A DNA stretch of 24,802 bases from Campylobacterota bacterium (GTDB lineage: Bacteria; Campylobacterota; Campylobacteria; Campylobacterales; Sulfurovaceae). Positions 1 to 7,973 of this stretch are shown piece after piece; position 1 is the first letter of the stretch; every line of letters begins with the position of its first letter. The position numbers and the translations under genes are program-made. The stretch covers positions 1-24,802 of the forward strand of contig JAHZJZ010000235.1 of assembly GCA_022600655.1 (NCBI GenBank), in the 5' to 3' direction. The notes under the pieces are model-generated. The model made no database searches. It was not told the DNA's origin and saw nothing but the letters and a program-made list of their open reading frames with translations.

Positions 1-54
1 AATCTATCTTCTATTGCTAATATTTTAGATGATATATTGTTAAATATAGTTTAA
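1..54 (+). CDS. possible 3' end of an upstream gene (17 codons)
   Basis: Frame 1 is open from the left edge of the window to a TAA at 52-54 and reads NLSSIANILDDILLNIV. If real, it is the C-terminal tail of a gene converging on rpsI, and the hairpin at 128-156 would then serve both genes. The stretch is too short and AT-rich to identify, and an open frame of this length is expected by chance. I could not find an open minus-strand frame with a start here. The rest of 1-120 is AT-rich and shows nothing else. Confidence 0.2.
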   Translation, partial: NLSSIANILDDILLNIV

Positions 55-127
55 TATAAATATTTTAAGGGTTTAGTATCATATAGAAAAAATGTAGAGA
101 TAATGTGGGTTAAAGAATGAAGAGAGA

Positions 128-156
128 TTTTACAAGAGAAAAACTCTCTTGTAAAA
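128..156 (-). terminator. hairpin terminator downstream of rpsI
   Basis: A perfect 11-bp inverted repeat (TTTTACAAGAG at 128-138, CTCTTGTAAAA at 146-156) encloses a 7-nt loop. It starts 21 nt past the rpsI stop codon. Read on the minus strand, the stem is followed by a pyrimidine-rich tail (TCTCTCTTC) rather than a pure U-tract, so termination may be imperfect. The symmetry would also allow it to act on a plus-strand transcript entering from the left. Confidence 0.65.
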
Positions 157-176
157 GAAATAAAAAATAGTAAGAC

Positions 177-569
177 CTATCTTTTTGAGAACTGTGGAGA
201 TCTTCTCGCTTTTTTCTTACCTGGTTTCTTACGCTCAACAACTCTAGAGTCACGAGTAAGAAGACCCATAGGCTTAAGAATCGTTCTGAAAGACTCTTCA
301 TAAGCTACAAGTGCTTTGGTAATTCCATGTTTTACAGCGTCAGCTTGAGCAGAGTAACCACCACCAAGAGTTGAAGCTTTGATGTTTACAGACTCTAGTT
401 GCTTAGTAGCTTCTAATGGAAGTCTAACTTTCATCTTAAGTGTCTCATGTCCACCTAACCACTCATCTAATGATTTACCATTAATTGTCATTTCACCAGA
501 ACCTGGAGTCAACCATACTTTAGCGATAGCTGCTTTTCTTTTTCCTGTTGCATAGATAGTTTTCGCCAT
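177..569 (-). CDS. rpsI: 30S ribosomal protein S9
   Basis: A 130-residue protein of normal S9 length. It begins MAKTIYATGKRKAAIAKVWL and ends in the family's basic tail RRSPQFSKR, whose terminal Ser-Lys-Arg contacts the anticodon arm of P-site tRNA in the small subunit. An internal GGGYSAQADAVKHGI segment (about residues 69-83) is also diagnostic. The gene follows rplM with a 2-nt gap, the usual rplM-rpsI pair. Its AGGAG ribosome-binding site lies inside the last codons of rplM, so the two are probably translationally coupled. Expression is expected from the promoter upstream of rplM. Nothing about it is unusual. Confidence 0.98.
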   Translation of the reverse strand: MAKTIYATGKRKAAIAKVWLTPGSGEMTINGKSLDEWLGGHETLKMKVRLPLEATKQLESVNIKASTLGGGYSAQADAVKHGITKALVAYEESFRTILKPMGLLTRDSRVVERKKPGKKKARRSPQFSKR

Positions 570-571
570 TC

Positions 572-997
572 TTATGCTCCTTTGTTAATTTGTGCAGTAT
601 GTGGGTGTTCAGCACCAGCATATACTTTTAATTTTTTAAGCATCGCTCTACCCAAAGTAGTCTTTGGAAGCATACCTCTTACAGCTAACTTATAAAGTTT
701 TTCTGTATTACTCTCTAACATCTCGTCTAGTTTCTTACTTTTTGTAGAACCAAAGTAACCAGAGTGAGTAAAGTACTCTTTTGTTTCTAGCTTTGTTCCT
801 GAAAATTTAGCTTTTTCAGCATTGATAATAACTACATAATCACCACAATCTACGTTTGGTGTAAATGATGGCTTATGTTTACCTCTTAAAAGTGTTGCTA
901 CTTCAGTCAAAATACGACCGAATGTTTTGCCATCAGCATCGATAAGAACCCAGTCTCTCTCTACTTCATGAGGCTTCATGACAGATGTCAATTTCAT
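572..997 (-). CDS. rplM: 50S ribosomal protein L13
   Basis: A 141-residue protein of normal L13 length. It shows the family's order of motifs: WVLIDADGKTFGRILTEVA near the N-terminus (residues 16-34), LRGKHKPSFTPNVDCGDYVV (about 37-56), and VRGMLPKTTLGRAMLKKLKV (about 107-126), then the C-terminal YAGAEHPHTAQ. L13 is an early-assembling protein of the large subunit. It is the first gene of the two-gene rplM-rpsI operon. A good AAGGG ribosome-binding site precedes the ATG on the minus strand. The transcript leader carries a small hairpin (1020-1033), described separately. L13 autoregulates its own operon in Escherichia coli, but I cannot show that here. Confidence 0.98.
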   Translation of the reverse strand: MKLTSVMKPHEVERDWVLIDADGKTFGRILTEVATLLRGKHKPSFTPNVDCGDYVVIINAEKAKFSGTKLETKEYFTHSGYFGSTKSKKLDEMLESNTEKLYKLAVRGMLPKTTLGRAMLKKLKVYAGAEHPHTAQINKGA

Positions 998-1019
998 GTT
1001 GTTTCCCTTGGAATAAAAT

Positions 1020-1049
1020 AAGCCTATTGGCTTTTGTGGGCGAAGTATA
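1020..1049 (-). promoter_or_regulatory. rplM: rplM promoter -10 and leader hairpin
   Basis: On the minus strand, TATACT (plus-strand positions 1044-1049) sits behind a long AT-rich stretch and is a good -10 candidate. Transcription would start near 1037. The resulting leader would hold a 5-bp stem (AAGCC / GGCTT at 1020-1024 and 1029-1033, loop TATT on the plus strand) between the transcription start and the AAGGG ribosome-binding site. The stem is short and could be chance, or a site for L13 or RNA-stability control. Confidence 0.45.
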
Positions 1050-1055
1050 TCTTCT

Positions 1056-1096
1056 TAAACTTAAAATTTATTTAAATTAAGTTAAATTTAAGTTTA
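1056..1096. repeat. AT-only inverted repeat in divergent spacer
   Basis: TAAACTTAAAATTTA (1056-1070) and TAAATTTAAGTTTA (1083-1096) are inverted copies with one single-base bulge, separated by 12 bp. They lie just upstream of the rplM -10 box and between the two divergent operons. Such a block may be an UP-like or bent DNA element, or an operator. The nearly pure AT composition makes a chance match plausible. Confidence 0.35.
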
Positions 1097-1161
1097 TTTG
1101 TCTATCTTTTTAAAATACGTTCTCAAATTTCAATTGAATATTTAGAACCCATAGCTATGTC

Positions 1162-1220
1162 TATAATGACCAATAATTAATCACTTTTTTAAACACAAAG
1201 AATATCTTTTAGACTATAAT
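1162..1220 (+). promoter_or_regulatory. promoter(s) of the glycogen operon
   Basis: Two exact TATAAT boxes occur upstream of the first operon gene, at 1162-1167 and 1215-1220. No TTGACA-like -35 is visible at the right spacing for either. That is normal for the housekeeping promoters of Campylobacterota. The downstream box predicts a transcript start near 1227 and a leader of about 38 nt to the ATG at 1265, which supports that start codon over the ATG at 1232. Confidence 0.5.
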
Positions 1221-1264
1221 TTTAAAAAAATATGATGAATATATTTATCAATGAGGAAAAACAA

Positions 1265-3772
1265 ATGAAAGCTGTTGTCATGGCAGGTGGATTCGGAACT
1301 CGAATTCAACCTCTTACGAACTCTCGCCCAAAGCCTATGTTACCAATTATTAATAAACCAATGATGGAACACACAATGATGACCCTAAAAGATTTAGGGA
1401 TTACCGAGTTTATTGTTTTACTCTATTTTAAACCTGAAATTATCCAAGACTACTTTGGAGATGGAAGTGACTTTGGAATCAAAATTACCTATGTTGTACC
1501 TGATGATGATTATGGTACAGCAGGTGCTGTAAAATTAGCAGAAGCGTATATTGGTGATGACAATTTTATTATTATTAGTGGAGATTTGGTAACAGACTTT
1601 GATTTTCAGAAAATTTTTGACTACCATGCACAAAAAAAGTCACAACTTACCATTACTCTAACATCTGTGGACAACCCTTTAGAGTTTGGTGTGGTCATCG
1701 CCAATGAAGAGGGAAAAATAGAGAAGTTCCTTGAAAAGCCAAGCTGGGGTGAGGTTTTCAGTGACACTATTAACACGGGTATCTATATTATAGAACCTGA
1801 AATTTTAAAATACATTCCAAAAAATGAAAATTTTGACTTTGCGAAAGACCTTTTTCCACGTCTAATGCGTGAGGGAATTGATTTGACAGCTGGTTATGCA
1901 GAGGGCTACTGGAGAGATGTTGGAAATCCTGAGAGTTACCGTGATGTATACGATGATATTTTGACAGGAAAAGTCAACTTTAACATTCATGGAACCGTAA
2001 CCCAGTTCCCTGATGGTGTACTTTACAGTGACGATGCGTATGAGCTTGACAAAAGTATTGATATTATTGGTACGGTTGTTTTAGGTAAGGGTGTTGTATT
2101 AGGAGAAGGTGTAAACCTTAAAAACGTAGTTATTGGAGACAATGTTAGCATTGGAGATGACTCTAAAATACGCAATACTGTTATCTGGAACGATGTCAAC
2201 ATTGACCGTAATGCTATGCTTGATGCCTGTGTGATTTGTAACAACAATGAGATTGGTAAAAATGTCACCGTTAAAGCAGGGATGATTTTAGCTGAGGGGT
2301 GTGAGGTAGGTCAACTGGTCACCGTAGAGAAAGATGTAACCATCTGGTCATATAAAGTGATTGAAGATGCTTCTATTGTCAGCAACAGTTTGATTTTGGG
2401 AAGCAAATACAAAAACTCTATTTTTGAAGATGGTATGGTTATGGGACAATCAAATGTGGAACTCTCTTGTGAGATGGCAACCAAACTAGCTGAAGCTTTT
2501 GGAGCCCAACTTCCTGTGGGTTCAACCGTTCTCGTTTCTCGTGATTATCATAAAAACTCACGTATGCTTAAACGGGCATTTTTAGGTGGGCTACTTTCAG
2601 CTGGTATTGATGTGATTGATTACAGTGATATCCCTTCGGCTGTATTACGTTGTAACCTATCAGCCAATGATATCTATGCAGCAGGAGTATATTTCCGTCA
2701 AAAGATTGATGACCCTACTAGTACGGTTATTACTTTCTATAACCATGAAGCACTTAGAATCAATAATGATGTCTCTAAAAAGGTAGAGAAAGCCTTTTTC
2801 AAAGAGACCTTTAGACGGGTAGATTATTCGAAAATTGGTCAGATTAGCGAGTCAAATCATGATCAAGAGTATCGTGTTTACCGTGAAGGTATGGAAGCAC
2901 TATTGAAATCACAACAGTTTCAGTGTGTAGATTGCCGTATTGCTGTGGACATGATGCACGGAATGGCATCCGAAGTCTTTCCAGACATTTTAAATGAACT
3001 TGCGGTAGATAACATCATGTTTAATGCTCATCCAGATGTACATCGCTTGTCAAATATTAAAACATTGACCAAACGTTCAAATGAAGACATGAGTGCTGTT
3101 ATTAAAGCACTAAAACTAGATGCAGGATTTATGCTCTACCCTTATGGTCAACGTCTTGATATTGTGTGTGATAAAGGAACGATACTCAACAAACAAGAGT
3201 CGCTCTACTTGGTTCTTTTACTCTTAAATATGGAAGCTAAAGCATCAGGTCAAAAAAAACAGGTATTTTTACCAACATGGGCTGCTGATATTGTCTACTT
3301 TGATTATCTTGAGATTTCACGGGGTCAATATGCCAATTTTAAAGCTGAAGAGATAAAAAAATATGATTTAGTAGCAACAGGAGAAGGAAACTTCTCGTTT
3401 ACAGAGTTTGCGACGCATCGTGACTCTATGTATGCAACATTGAAAGTTCTTGAGATGATGTTGAACCATAATGTACAGCTTTCAACACTGATTGAGTCTT
3501 TACCAAAATTTTACTACAAAGCAACACAAGTAGAGTGTTCACAAGCACTTAAAGGTAAAATGATGCGTATGTTCCTTGAAGATGCAAAAGGCAAAGAGTC
3601 TTCAACCTTAGATGGTGTAAAAATTTGGCTCGATACCAATGACTGGATACTCATGATTCCAGACCAGTACAATGACAGTCTAAACCTCTATATTCAAGCC
3701 CAAACCGATGAGAAAGGTGAAGCCATTTTAGAGACCTACAGCCAAAAAATTAAAACATGGTCTAAAGCGTAA
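1265..3772 (+). CDS. sugar-phosphate nucleotidyltransferase / degenerate phosphomutase fusion
   Basis: An 835-residue, three-part cytoplasmic protein. Residues 1-240 are a nucleotidyltransferase domain: AGGFGTRIQPLT with RPKPMLPI forms the nucleotide loop (7-27), GDLVTD holds the metal-binding Asp (106-111), and EKPS (157-160) and YWRDVGNPE (216-224) follow. Residues about 245-365 are hexapeptide repeats of a left-handed beta-helix. Residues about 370-835 resemble an alpha-D-phosphohexomutase. The mutase motifs are not intact, however. The phosphoserine loop (TASHNP in active enzymes) is replaced by GVYFRQKIDDP (474-484), and the DxDxDR metal loop by GFMLYPYGQRLD (621-632). The start at 1265 has GAGG eight bases upstream; an in-frame ATG at 1232 would add 11 residues with no ribosome-binding site. 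Relatives are annotated as mannose-1-phosphate guanylyltransferases. As first gene of a glycogen operon without glgC, it may instead make ADP- or UDP-glucose (inference). It overlaps the next gene by 1 nt. Confidence 0.85.
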   Translation: MKAVVMAGGFGTRIQPLTNSRPKPMLPIINKPMMEHTMMTLKDLGITEFIVLLYFKPEIIQDYFGDGSDFGIKITYVVPDDDYGTAGAVKLAEAYIGDDNFIIISGDLVTDFDFQKIFDYHAQKKSQLTITLTSVDNPLEFGVVIANEEGKIEKFLEKPSWGEVFSDTINTGIYIIEPEILKYIPKNENFDFAKDLFPRLMREGIDLTAGYAEGYWRDVGNPESYRDVYDDILTGKVNFNIHGTVTQFPDGVLYSDDAYELDKSIDIIGTVVLGKGVVLGEGVNLKNVVIGDNVSIGDDSKIRNTVIWNDVNIDRNAMLDACVICNNNEIGKNVTVKAGMILAEGCEVGQLVTVEKDVTIWSYKVIEDASIVSNSLILGSKYKNSIFEDGMVMGQSNVELSCEMATKLAEAFGAQLPVGSTVLVSRDYHKNSRMLKRAFLGGLLSAGIDVIDYSDIPSAVLRCNLSANDIYAAGVYFRQKIDDPTSTVITFYNHEALRINNDVSKKVEKAFFKETFRRVDYSKIGQISESNHDQEYRVYREGMEALLKSQQFQCVDCRIAVDMMHGMASEVFPDILNELAVDNIMFNAHPDVHRLSNIKTLTKRSNEDMSAVIKALKLDAGFMLYPYGQRLDIVCDKGTILNKQESLYLVLLLLNMEAKASGQKKQVFLPTWAADIVYFDYLEISRGQYANFKAEEIKKYDLVATGEGNFSFTEFATHRDSMYATLKVLEMMLNHNVQLSTLIESLPKFYYKATQVECSQALKGKMMRMFLEDAKGKESSTLDGVKIWLDTNDWILMIPDQYNDSLNLYIQAQTDEKGEAILETYSQKIKTWSKA

Positions 3773-5805
3773 TGAAACAGCCTTCACTTAACCTCTGCTT
3801 CTTTTGGCACATGCACCAACCCGACTACCGAGGTAGCGATGGTGTCATGAGTATGCCATGGGTCTTTTTACATGCCATAAAAGATTACTATGAAATGCCG
3901 TGGTTACTTAGCCTCCATAAGGGGCTAAAGGCAACCTTTAACATCACTCCACCACTCATAGAGCAACTTAATCTTTACAATGACCCTATAGAAAATGACT
4001 ACTTTCTATCTTTATGGGATGCACACCCTTCAACTTTAGAGTCTAAGGATAGAGAGTGGCTTATTAAAACTTGTAAATCAACACAATATGAGACGATGAT
4101 TAAACCCATCGCTGCTTTAGATGTCTTATATCATAAAACCTCATTAAGTGATGAGGAGCTAATAGATTTTGAAATGCTCTTTATGTTGACATGGTGTGGA
4201 AACTACCTGCGTCAAGAGAACACTTTGGTTAAAGCACTTTTCCAAAAAGAACAAGGTTTTACCCAAAGTGATAAAAGGGAACTCTTAAATGAATTAACAG
4301 CCTTTATCGCTACCATTTTACCTTTTTATGCAAAGTTACAAAAAGAGGCTGTCATTTCCCTATCGACCACCCCATATAACCACCCTATCTTGCCTCTACT
4401 TCTGGACATGAACAATGCCAAACAAGCCAATGAACATACCACCATTGTTGAAAACCCCATTTCACTTCGTGACGATGCCATAGAACAAGTAGAACGCTCT
4501 ATTGCTTTGTATGAAACAACCTTTGGCATGAAACCCACAGGTTTTTGGCCAGCAGAAGGGGCTGTAGATGAGGAGAGTGTGGCTATTTATAAAGAGCGTG
4601 GACTCTCATGGATAGCCACAGATGAAGCAATTCTGTTTCGTTCTTTAGAAGATGAAAATCGTGAAAACCTCTACAAACCTTATCTCTTTAATGGTGTAAC
4701 CATAGGTTTTCGTGATCATGGCTTAAGTGACCTCATCGGTTTTAACTACCGTTTTAAAACAGGTCATGATGCATCTGAACACTTTATGCAGGTGGTTGAA
4801 CCCATTGCCCACACCCAAGAAGAGGCGACACTTTTTGTCATTTTAGATGGTGAGAATGCATGGGAGTTTTTTGAAAATAACGCCTATGATTTTTTTACAG
4901 CCCTATACACACGTTTTAATAGAACCTCTTGGTGTCAAACAGTGACCATGGATGAAGTATCAAAACTAGATAATGCAGGAGAGTTAAAACAACTTGCATC
5001 AGGGAGTTGGATACATGGAAACTTTGACACTTGGTCAGGACACAGTGAGAAGAACCGTGCTTGGGAGCTAATATACCAAACCAAACGTGATATAGAACAC
5101 TATCAAGGTGAGATTAGCGATGAAGTGGCAGAGAAAATCAAATTTCACTTTTTAGCTTCAGAGTGTAGTGATTGGTTCTGGTGGTATGGTGATGACCATG
5201 TCACTGAGTTTGGACTAGAGTTTGATGCTCTTTTTAGAGAACACCTCATCAGTATCTATCAACTACTTGACATACAAGCTCCATCAGATTTATTTGAGCC
5301 AATTATTAAACATAAAAGTGCTGTCTCATTTTTACAGAAACCTCACAGGGAGATTCGTCCTTGTATTGATGGTGTGAACTGCTCTTTTTTTGATTGGTTG
5401 GGAGCGGGTTCAATTGATGAGAGTAAACTCTACTCTACCATGGACAGAGTACGAGGTCCTATTGAGAAGATATACTATGGACATGATGACTCAACAGTTT
5501 TCTTAGCCTTTGAGGGTGACATTACCATACTAAAAAGAGAAAATATTGAATTACAAGTAGTTGTAGAGGAGACCGCTGAAGTACTGATGCTTCCTCTGCA
5601 TGAATCAAGCCGTTCAAATAAAGCTCATGTAGCAGTAGGTGAACGATTGGAAGTGGCACTTTTAAAACCACTCTTTAATGACACCCGTTCTTTTCATCTG
5701 CGTTTAGAGATTATTGAAGGTAAAAGTATTATTCAAACCATGCCAGGGTATGGGTCACTCACCGTTGATTTAGATGAGAATTATGCTCATAACTGGTTTG
5801 TATAA
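3772..5805 (+). CDS. glycoside hydrolase family 57 protein (alpha-amylase-like)
   Basis: A 677-residue GH57 enzyme with no signal peptide, so it probably acts on intracellular alpha-glucan. Conserved regions appear in order: HMHQPDY (13-19), the STTPYNHPILPLL block (198-210), FWPAEGAVDEE (258-268) with the nucleophile-region Glu at 262, and VILDGENAWEFF (356-367) with the acid/base-region Asp at 359. A SDWFWWYGDDH motif (466-476) marks the C-terminal part found in this subgroup. The substrate cannot be read from sequence; the family includes amylases, branching enzymes and glucanotransferases. It follows the nucleotidyltransferase with a TAATG overlap. The gene is the more divergent of the two GH57 genes here and is not a recent duplicate of the next one. 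A hairpin repeat follows it. Confidence 0.88.
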   Translation: MKQPSLNLCFFWHMHQPDYRGSDGVMSMPWVFLHAIKDYYEMPWLLSLHKGLKATFNITPPLIEQLNLYNDPIENDYFLSLWDAHPSTLESKDREWLIKTCKSTQYETMIKPIAALDVLYHKTSLSDEELIDFEMLFMLTWCGNYLRQENTLVKALFQKEQGFTQSDKRELLNELTAFIATILPFYAKLQKEAVISLSTTPYNHPILPLLLDMNNAKQANEHTTIVENPISLRDDAIEQVERSIALYETTFGMKPTGFWPAEGAVDEESVAIYKERGLSWIATDEAILFRSLEDENRENLYKPYLFNGVTIGFRDHGLSDLIGFNYRFKTGHDASEHFMQVVEPIAHTQEEATLFVILDGENAWEFFENNAYDFFTALYTRFNRTSWCQTVTMDEVSKLDNAGELKQLASGSWIHGNFDTWSGHSEKNRAWELIYQTKRDIEHYQGEISDEVAEKIKFHFLASECSDWFWWYGDDHVTEFGLEFDALFREHLISIYQLLDIQAPSDLFEPIIKHKSAVSFLQKPHREIRPCIDGVNCSFFDWLGAGSIDESKLYSTMDRVRGPIEKIYYGHDDSTVFLAFEGDITILKRENIELQVVVEETAEVLMLPLHESSRSNKAHVAVGERLEVALLKPLFNDTRSFHLRLEIIEGKSIIQTMPGYGSLTVDLDENYAHNWFV

Positions 5806-5810
5806 AAGAA

Positions 5811-5892
5811 ATCTTGAAAAACTAGGAAACGATGACTTTAGTCTCGTTAAGTTTGGGTGTAAACACGCCGATTCCAAAGAGTTTTGCAAGAT
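5811..5892. repeat. REP-like hairpin element A (two convergent units)
   Basis: This spacer element has outer arms ATCTTGAAAAACTAGGAA (5811-5828) and TTCCAAAGAGTTTTGCAAGAT (5872-5892), an imperfect inverted repeat. Between them sit two hairpins: AACG..GACTTTAGTC..CGTT (about 5827-5848) and GGGTGTAAACACGCC (about 5855-5869). The left half matches element C (15303-15347, reverse complement) and both halves of element B (10474-10560). The shared core is GGAA-N-CG, then GRCTTTAGYC, then CG. It lies inside the operon between two GH57 genes, so it will be transcribed and can fold in the mRNA. Confidence 0.7.
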
Positions 5893-5924
5893 GTATAAAA
5901 AATTAAATAACTATAGGACAAAAA

Positions 5925-7973
5925 ATGGCTAACAGCACAAAACTACTTTTTGGAATTCACATGCATCAACCCGTTGACAACTTCAACTGGGTTATAAAAA
6001 AAGGTGTTGAGACCTGTTACGGTCCCTTTTTTGAAGTGATGAGTCAATACCCTGAGTTTAAATTTGCTGTCCACTGTAGTGGTTGGTTAATGGAACAGAT
6101 AGAAGAGAAACACCCTAAACTTTACAGTCAAATTAAAACCTTAGCAGAGCAAGGAAGCATTGAATTCTTCTCTGCAGGGTATTATGAACCAATTTTAAGT
6201 GTTATTCCTTCTAAAGACAGAGTCACTCAAATAGAGATGCTTAACGACTCTATAAAAACTGACTTTAAACAAGAGCCTAAAGGGCTTTGGCTTACTGAAC
6301 GGGTTTGGGAGTCTTCATTAATTCCTGATTTAAGCACAGCAGGTATTAACTATACGGTAATGGACGATTACCACTTCCAGTGTGCAGGGTTTGATGAAGA
6401 GATTTTAGATGGCTACTACATGAGTGAAGAGGGAGGAGCTGAGATTGCTCTTTTCCCTATTAACAAACAACTGCGATACGCTATCCCTTTTTTAAATGTA
6501 GATACAGCGATTAAAACCATAAAATCTTTTAACCGTAAAGAGAACTCAGCAGCCATTATTTTTGATGATGCTGAAAAATTTGGTATGTGGCCAGGAACTT
6601 ATGAGTGGGTGTATGAGAAAGAGTGGCTTAAAAATTTTGTTGAAGCGGTCTTAGCCGATGAGCAGATAGAGACGATGCACTATGGTGAATACTATAAGCA
6701 AGAGCGTACCCGTGGTATTGCTTACCTGCCAAATGTCTCTTACTATGAGATGGGTGAATGGAGTCTACGTGCTGAAGATACGTTAAAGCTAGAAGCCTTT
6801 AAAAAAGAGATGGGGCAAAAGCGTTATGAAGAGGAGGGAGTCAAGTTTCTCAAAGGAGGAATTTGGAAAAATTTCTTGGTCAAATATGAAGAGAGCAATC
6901 GTATTCATAAACGTACCTTAGAACTCTCAAAAATCCGTGAAAGCGTTAAAAAACCAGCATTTGATACAGCCCTTTATAAAGCACAAACCAATGATGCCCT
7001 TTGGCATGGTGTCTTTGGAGGTCTCTACTTACCAAACCTTAGAGACAACGCCTATAAGTACATTATTGAAGCGGAACATGCACGTTATGGTCGTAAACAC
7101 CGTTTAGAATCAGACCAAAATGAACTGGATGGTTATGAAAAAGTAAAAATGGTAATGCCAAAGTTTATTTTTCGTTTTGATGCAGCTCATGGAGGGCAAC
7201 TGGTTGAGTTTGACAACCGTAAAGCACTGTTCAATTGGCAAAACACTTTGACCCGTCGAAAAGAAGCATACCATCAAAAATTACTTGAAAATGCTCCAGA
7301 GGTTGAAGAGGAGATAAAACCTGTTGCCGATGGTATTGATACCATTCACCATGCAAACATTAAAGTAGACGATGAACTACGTAATGCAATTATTTATGAC
7401 TGGTATCTGAAAAACTCATTTGTTGACCACATTAGTGATGAACGTTTTAATGGAGACAATTTTCGTCATTGTAATTTCCCTGAGTATGGCGACTTTACTA
7501 ATCAAGCCTTTGAAGTAGAACTAGGCAAAGAGAGTGTAACTTTTTCACGTGATGGTGGTTTGTATTTCCCAGACAAAGAACCGACTCGTTTAGAGAAAAG
7601 CTATACCTCTAACAAAAGTGGTTTTGATTTCACTATTAAATTAAACACTAAATCAGATGGAGACTTTAGCTATGTCTTAGAACATAACTTCCACTTTGCC
7701 GATTATGAACTGGTAGCCATCAATGGTGAGCCACTTGCCGATGAGGGAAAATTTGAAACAAGCAGAAGTTTACAGATTCATGATAAACTTCTCAAACGTA
7801 TGATTACCATTGAACTAGACCAACCATTTGAACTGTACTACTTCCAACTCTCTACCCTCTCTCAAAGTGAAGAGGGATTTGACTTGAGTGTCCAAGGGGT
7901 CAGTTTTGCCATGGTTGTACCATTTAGTCAAACATTAAACCTAAAAGGTTCATTGGAGGTAAGTGATGTCTGA
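5925..7973 (+). CDS. GH57 4-alpha-glucanotransferase / alpha-amylase type enzyme
   Basis: A 682-residue GH57 enzyme. It closely follows the layout of the Thermococcus litoralis 4-alpha-glucanotransferase: an N-terminal catalytic barrel, a helical DUF1925-like part and a C-terminal beta-sandwich DUF1926-like part. Visible motifs are HMHQP (12-16), FSAGYYEPIL (82-91), WLTERVWE (122-129) with the nucleophile-position Glu at 125, and IIFDDAEKFGMWPGTYEWVY (211-230) with the acid/base Asp at 214 or 215. It probably transfers or hydrolyses alpha-1,4-glucan chains in the cytoplasm. The ATG is supported by TAGGA six bases upstream. Its 3' end overlaps galT by 8 nt, so the two are coupled. Amylase versus transferase activity cannot be decided from sequence. 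Confidence 0.9.
   Translation: MANSTKLLFGIHMHQPVDNFNWVIKKGVETCYGPFFEVMSQYPEFKFAVHCSGWLMEQIEEKHPKLYSQIKTLAEQGSIEFFSAGYYEPILSVIPSKDRVTQIEMLNDSIKTDFKQEPKGLWLTERVWESSLIPDLSTAGINYTVMDDYHFQCAGFDEEILDGYYMSEEGGAEIALFPINKQLRYAIPFLNVDTAIKTIKSFNRKENSAAIIFDDAEKFGMWPGTYEWVYEKEWLKNFVEAVLADEQIETMHYGEYYKQERTRGIAYLPNVSYYEMGEWSLRAEDTLKLEAFKKEMGQKRYEEEGVKFLKGGIWKNFLVKYEESNRIHKRTLELSKIRESVKKPAFDTALYKAQTNDALWHGVFGGLYLPNLRDNAYKYIIEAEHARYGRKHRLESDQNELDGYEKVKMVMPKFIFRFDAAHGGQLVEFDNRKALFNWQNTLTRRKEAYHQKLLENAPEVEEEIKPVADGIDTIHHANIKVDDELRNAIIYDWYLKNSFVDHISDERFNGDNFRHCNFPEYGDFTNQAFEVELGKESVTFSRDGGLYFPDKEPTRLEKSYTSNKSGFDFTIKLNTKSDGDFSYVLEHNFHFADYELVAINGEPLADEGKFETSRSLQIHDKLLKRMITIELDQPFELYYFQLSTLSQSEEGFDLSVQGVSFAMVVPFSQTLNLKGSLEVSDV

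Noticed and set aside
1232..1264. Upstream ATG extending the nucleotidyltransferase by 11 residues
   Set aside because: It has no ribosome-binding site, lies almost at the predicted transcript start, and adds MMNIFINEEKQ before the conserved MKAVVMAGG start of the family.
5811..5892. Structured spacer between GH57 genes considered as a riboswitch or small RNA
   Set aside because: The same unit recurs at 10474-10560 and 15303-15347 in other arrangements and orientations, so a dispersed repeat explains it better. No known riboswitch core is seen.
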